From contig JAEUSS010000002.1 of assembly GCA_016788685.1 (NCBI GenBank), forward strand, positions 1-7,566: DNA of 7,566 bases, written 5' to 3'. Each line of letters opens with the position of its first letter. Within the stretch, counting starts at the first letter, position 1. Below the pieces are notes generated by a model. That model ran no database searches. It was not told where the DNA came from and saw nothing but the letters and a program-made list of their open reading frames with translations. This document shows positions 6,604-7,566 of the stretch, in pieces. Origin of the DNA: Prolixibacteraceae bacterium (GTDB taxonomy: Bacteria > Bacteroidota > Bacteroidia > Bacteroidales > Prolixibacteraceae). A program made the position numbers and the translations under genes.

Positions 6604-7030
6604 TCTGATCCAGATTCTGTTTTTGATTTCGATACATGCTGAAGCTCAGAAAATTGACCTGAGAGAAGACCTGATGCTCATTGATTCATTGGCGAAAAAG
6701 CAGATGCCCCAAACTTCAAAAAAAGCCTATGTCTATAAGGATCAGCCGAAGACGATAAAAAACAGCAATCCGGTAAGTATGCTGTATGGTGGATCGTTGT
6801 ATGTCTATCAGAATTTTATTACCCAACATTTTTCAGCCAATTGCCTTTACCATCCGACTTGTTCCGATTTCAGTAAACAGGCCGTCAAAAATTTTGGATT
6901 GATTAAAGGAGGTTTGCTTACTTTTGATCGGCTTAACCGTTGCAACCGGATAGCCGCAACCGATCTTGACCCGGCAACCCTGAACAAAAAAACTCAACAG
7001 TTTAACGATCCGGTAAACTTATACAAATGA
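6569..7030 (+). CDS. yidD: YidD-domain (PF01809) protein with N-terminal signal peptide
   Basis: A 153-aa protein from ATG 6569. Residues 1-27 form a probable signal peptide (R9, hydrophobic IISLIQILFLIS, cleavage near AEA/Q). After a polar linker of about 45 residues comes a clear YidD domain at 77-126, recognisable by 'YVYQNFITQHFSANC' (78-92), LYHPTCSDF (93-101), KNFGLIKGGLLTFDRLNRC (107-125), and a later NDPV (146-149). All three family cysteines are present (C92, C98, C125). Ordinary YidD is about 85 aa, lacks an export signal and helps YidC insert inner-membrane proteins from the cytoplasmic side. This copy should face the periplasm, so the name describes the domain and not a proven function. 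The frame is also open to ATG 6536, but the extra 11 residues would weaken the signal peptide. It overlaps both neighbours. Confidence 0.85.
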   Translation: MQSLTAPVRIISLIQILFLISIHAEAQKIDLREDLMLIDSLAKKQMPQTSKKAYVYKDQPKTIKNSNPVSMLYGGSLYVYQNFITQHFSANCLYHPTCSDFSKQAVKNFGLIKGGLLTFDRLNRCNRIAATDLDPATLNKKTQQFNDPVNLYK

Positions 7031-7566
7031 AGTATATCTGGTTTATAGTGTTATTCCTGGCTGCTCACGGAGGGTTTTCTCAGGATAAAGCTGAACTTCA
7101 TTTTATCGAACACCTCCTAAATAAGGGAAATTACAAAGAGGTTATTTTTCTGACTGACAGAGATTCGCTAAAGTTTAGTCCGGTTCAGCAGGATTCAGTT
7201 AACTTTTACAAAGGATGGGCTCAGTATTCACTCAAAGAACTGGATCTGTCAACTTCATCGTTTTTAAAAGTAGGAAAAGGTTCTCCATTTTATTCGAAGT
7301 CGCAATTCTTTGCCGGATACAATCAGATTTATTTGGGCAGATATGCCGAAGCCCGAAAAATATTTGGAGAACAGACATTTGACGAAGGCCCAAAGCAATC
7401 GCTTGCAAATTTCGAATTGAGCGGGATTGATATGCTGGAAGGGAATTGGTCAAAAGCCGGCGAACAGCTTGGGCGGATCGACCGGGATGTTGCATTTTTA
7501 AATCAACATGTCTCGGCTTTGCAGCAAATCGGGAAAGAAAAGCAAACGCACCGCAAGAAGTCAGCT
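7027..7566 (+). CDS. Exported TPR-like repeat protein, partial (3' end beyond window)
   Basis: The ATG at 7027 overlaps the TGA of the YidD-like gene as ATGA, a classic translational-coupling arrangement. The frame stays open for all 180 codons to the window edge. Residues 1-19 form a signal peptide (MKYIWFIVLFLAAHGGFSQ). The rest is made of paired amphipathic helices with TPR-like spacing, for example 'AELHFIEHLLNKGNYKEVIF' (22-41), SVNFYKGWAQYSLKELDLS (57-75), 'KSQFFAGYNQIYLGRYAEAR' (91-110) and NFELSGIDMLEGNWSKAGEQL (128-148). The G-x-Y/W-x-x-A signature between helices is visible in the last two. TPR proteins are protein-protein scaffolds, and in the periplasm they often belong to assembly or lipoprotein complexes. 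The specific partner is unknown; position suggests the YidD-like or LolA-like protein. Confidence 0.8.
   Translation, partial: MKYIWFIVLFLAAHGGFSQDKAELHFIEHLLNKGNYKEVIFLTDRDSLKFSPVQQDSVNFYKGWAQYSLKELDLSTSSFLKVGKGSPFYSKSQFFAGYNQIYLGRYAEARKIFGEQTFDEGPKQSLANFELSGIDMLEGNWSKAGEQLGRIDRDVAFLNQHVSALQQIGKEKQTHRKKSA

Noticed and set aside
7232..7495. 87-aa minus-strand open frame opposite the TPR-like gene
   Set aside because: The plus-strand frame has a signal peptide, translational coupling and helical repeats; this one has no supporting feature.

Overview
The window reads as chromosomal DNA of a Bacteroidota bacterium, plausibly of the Marinilabiliales/Prolixibacteraceae type. The evidence is promoter-like sites of the TAnnTTTG class, almost no Shine-Dalgarno sequences before the starts, a Tat-exported Gfo/Idh/MocA oxidoreductase carrying a QKP motif, and an ABC-2 permease with a 'SKLEKFL' segment of a kind common in that phylum. 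The order-level placement is inference from gene style, not from a marker gene. No rRNA, tRNA, CRISPR array, transposase or integrase is visible.

Layout. (1) Positions 1-1455, minus strand: an ABC exporter operon, with the ATPase first and an ABC-2 type permease second, the latter running off the left edge. A 28-bp imperfect palindrome lies just upstream of the ATPase start and looks like a repressor operator, but no regulator gene is present here. (2) Positions 1623-3566, plus strand and divergent: a five-TM LtaS/MdoB-type sulfatase-fold transferase with its own Bacteroidota-type promoter. (3) Positions 3567-3686: a convergent intergenic stretch with a degenerate 7-nt periodic repeat and a long-loop inverted repeat. 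(4) Positions 3687-5174, minus strand: the Tat-exported oxidoreductase. (5) Positions 5175-5387: a divergent regulatory region with a 10-bp direct repeat at 20-bp spacing and a promoter. (6) Positions 5388-7566, plus strand: four genes whose products all begin with a signal peptide. They are a TM2-domain protein, a LolA-like protein, a YidD-domain protein and a TPR-like protein that is open at the right edge. A strong hairpin lies between the first and second of these. The last three overlap or couple (35-nt and 4-nt overlaps) and are clearly one transcription unit.

How they may work together. The ABC pair is a standard small exporter. The sulfatase and oxidoreductase look like independent cell-envelope or sugar-modifying functions. 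The most interesting unit is the right-hand cluster. YidD is normally a short cytoplasmic, membrane-associated helper of YidC insertion, but here its domain sits behind a signal peptide, keeps its three conserved cysteines, and is encoded between a LolA-like protein and a TPR-like protein. This suggests an envelope-facing variant of unknown job.
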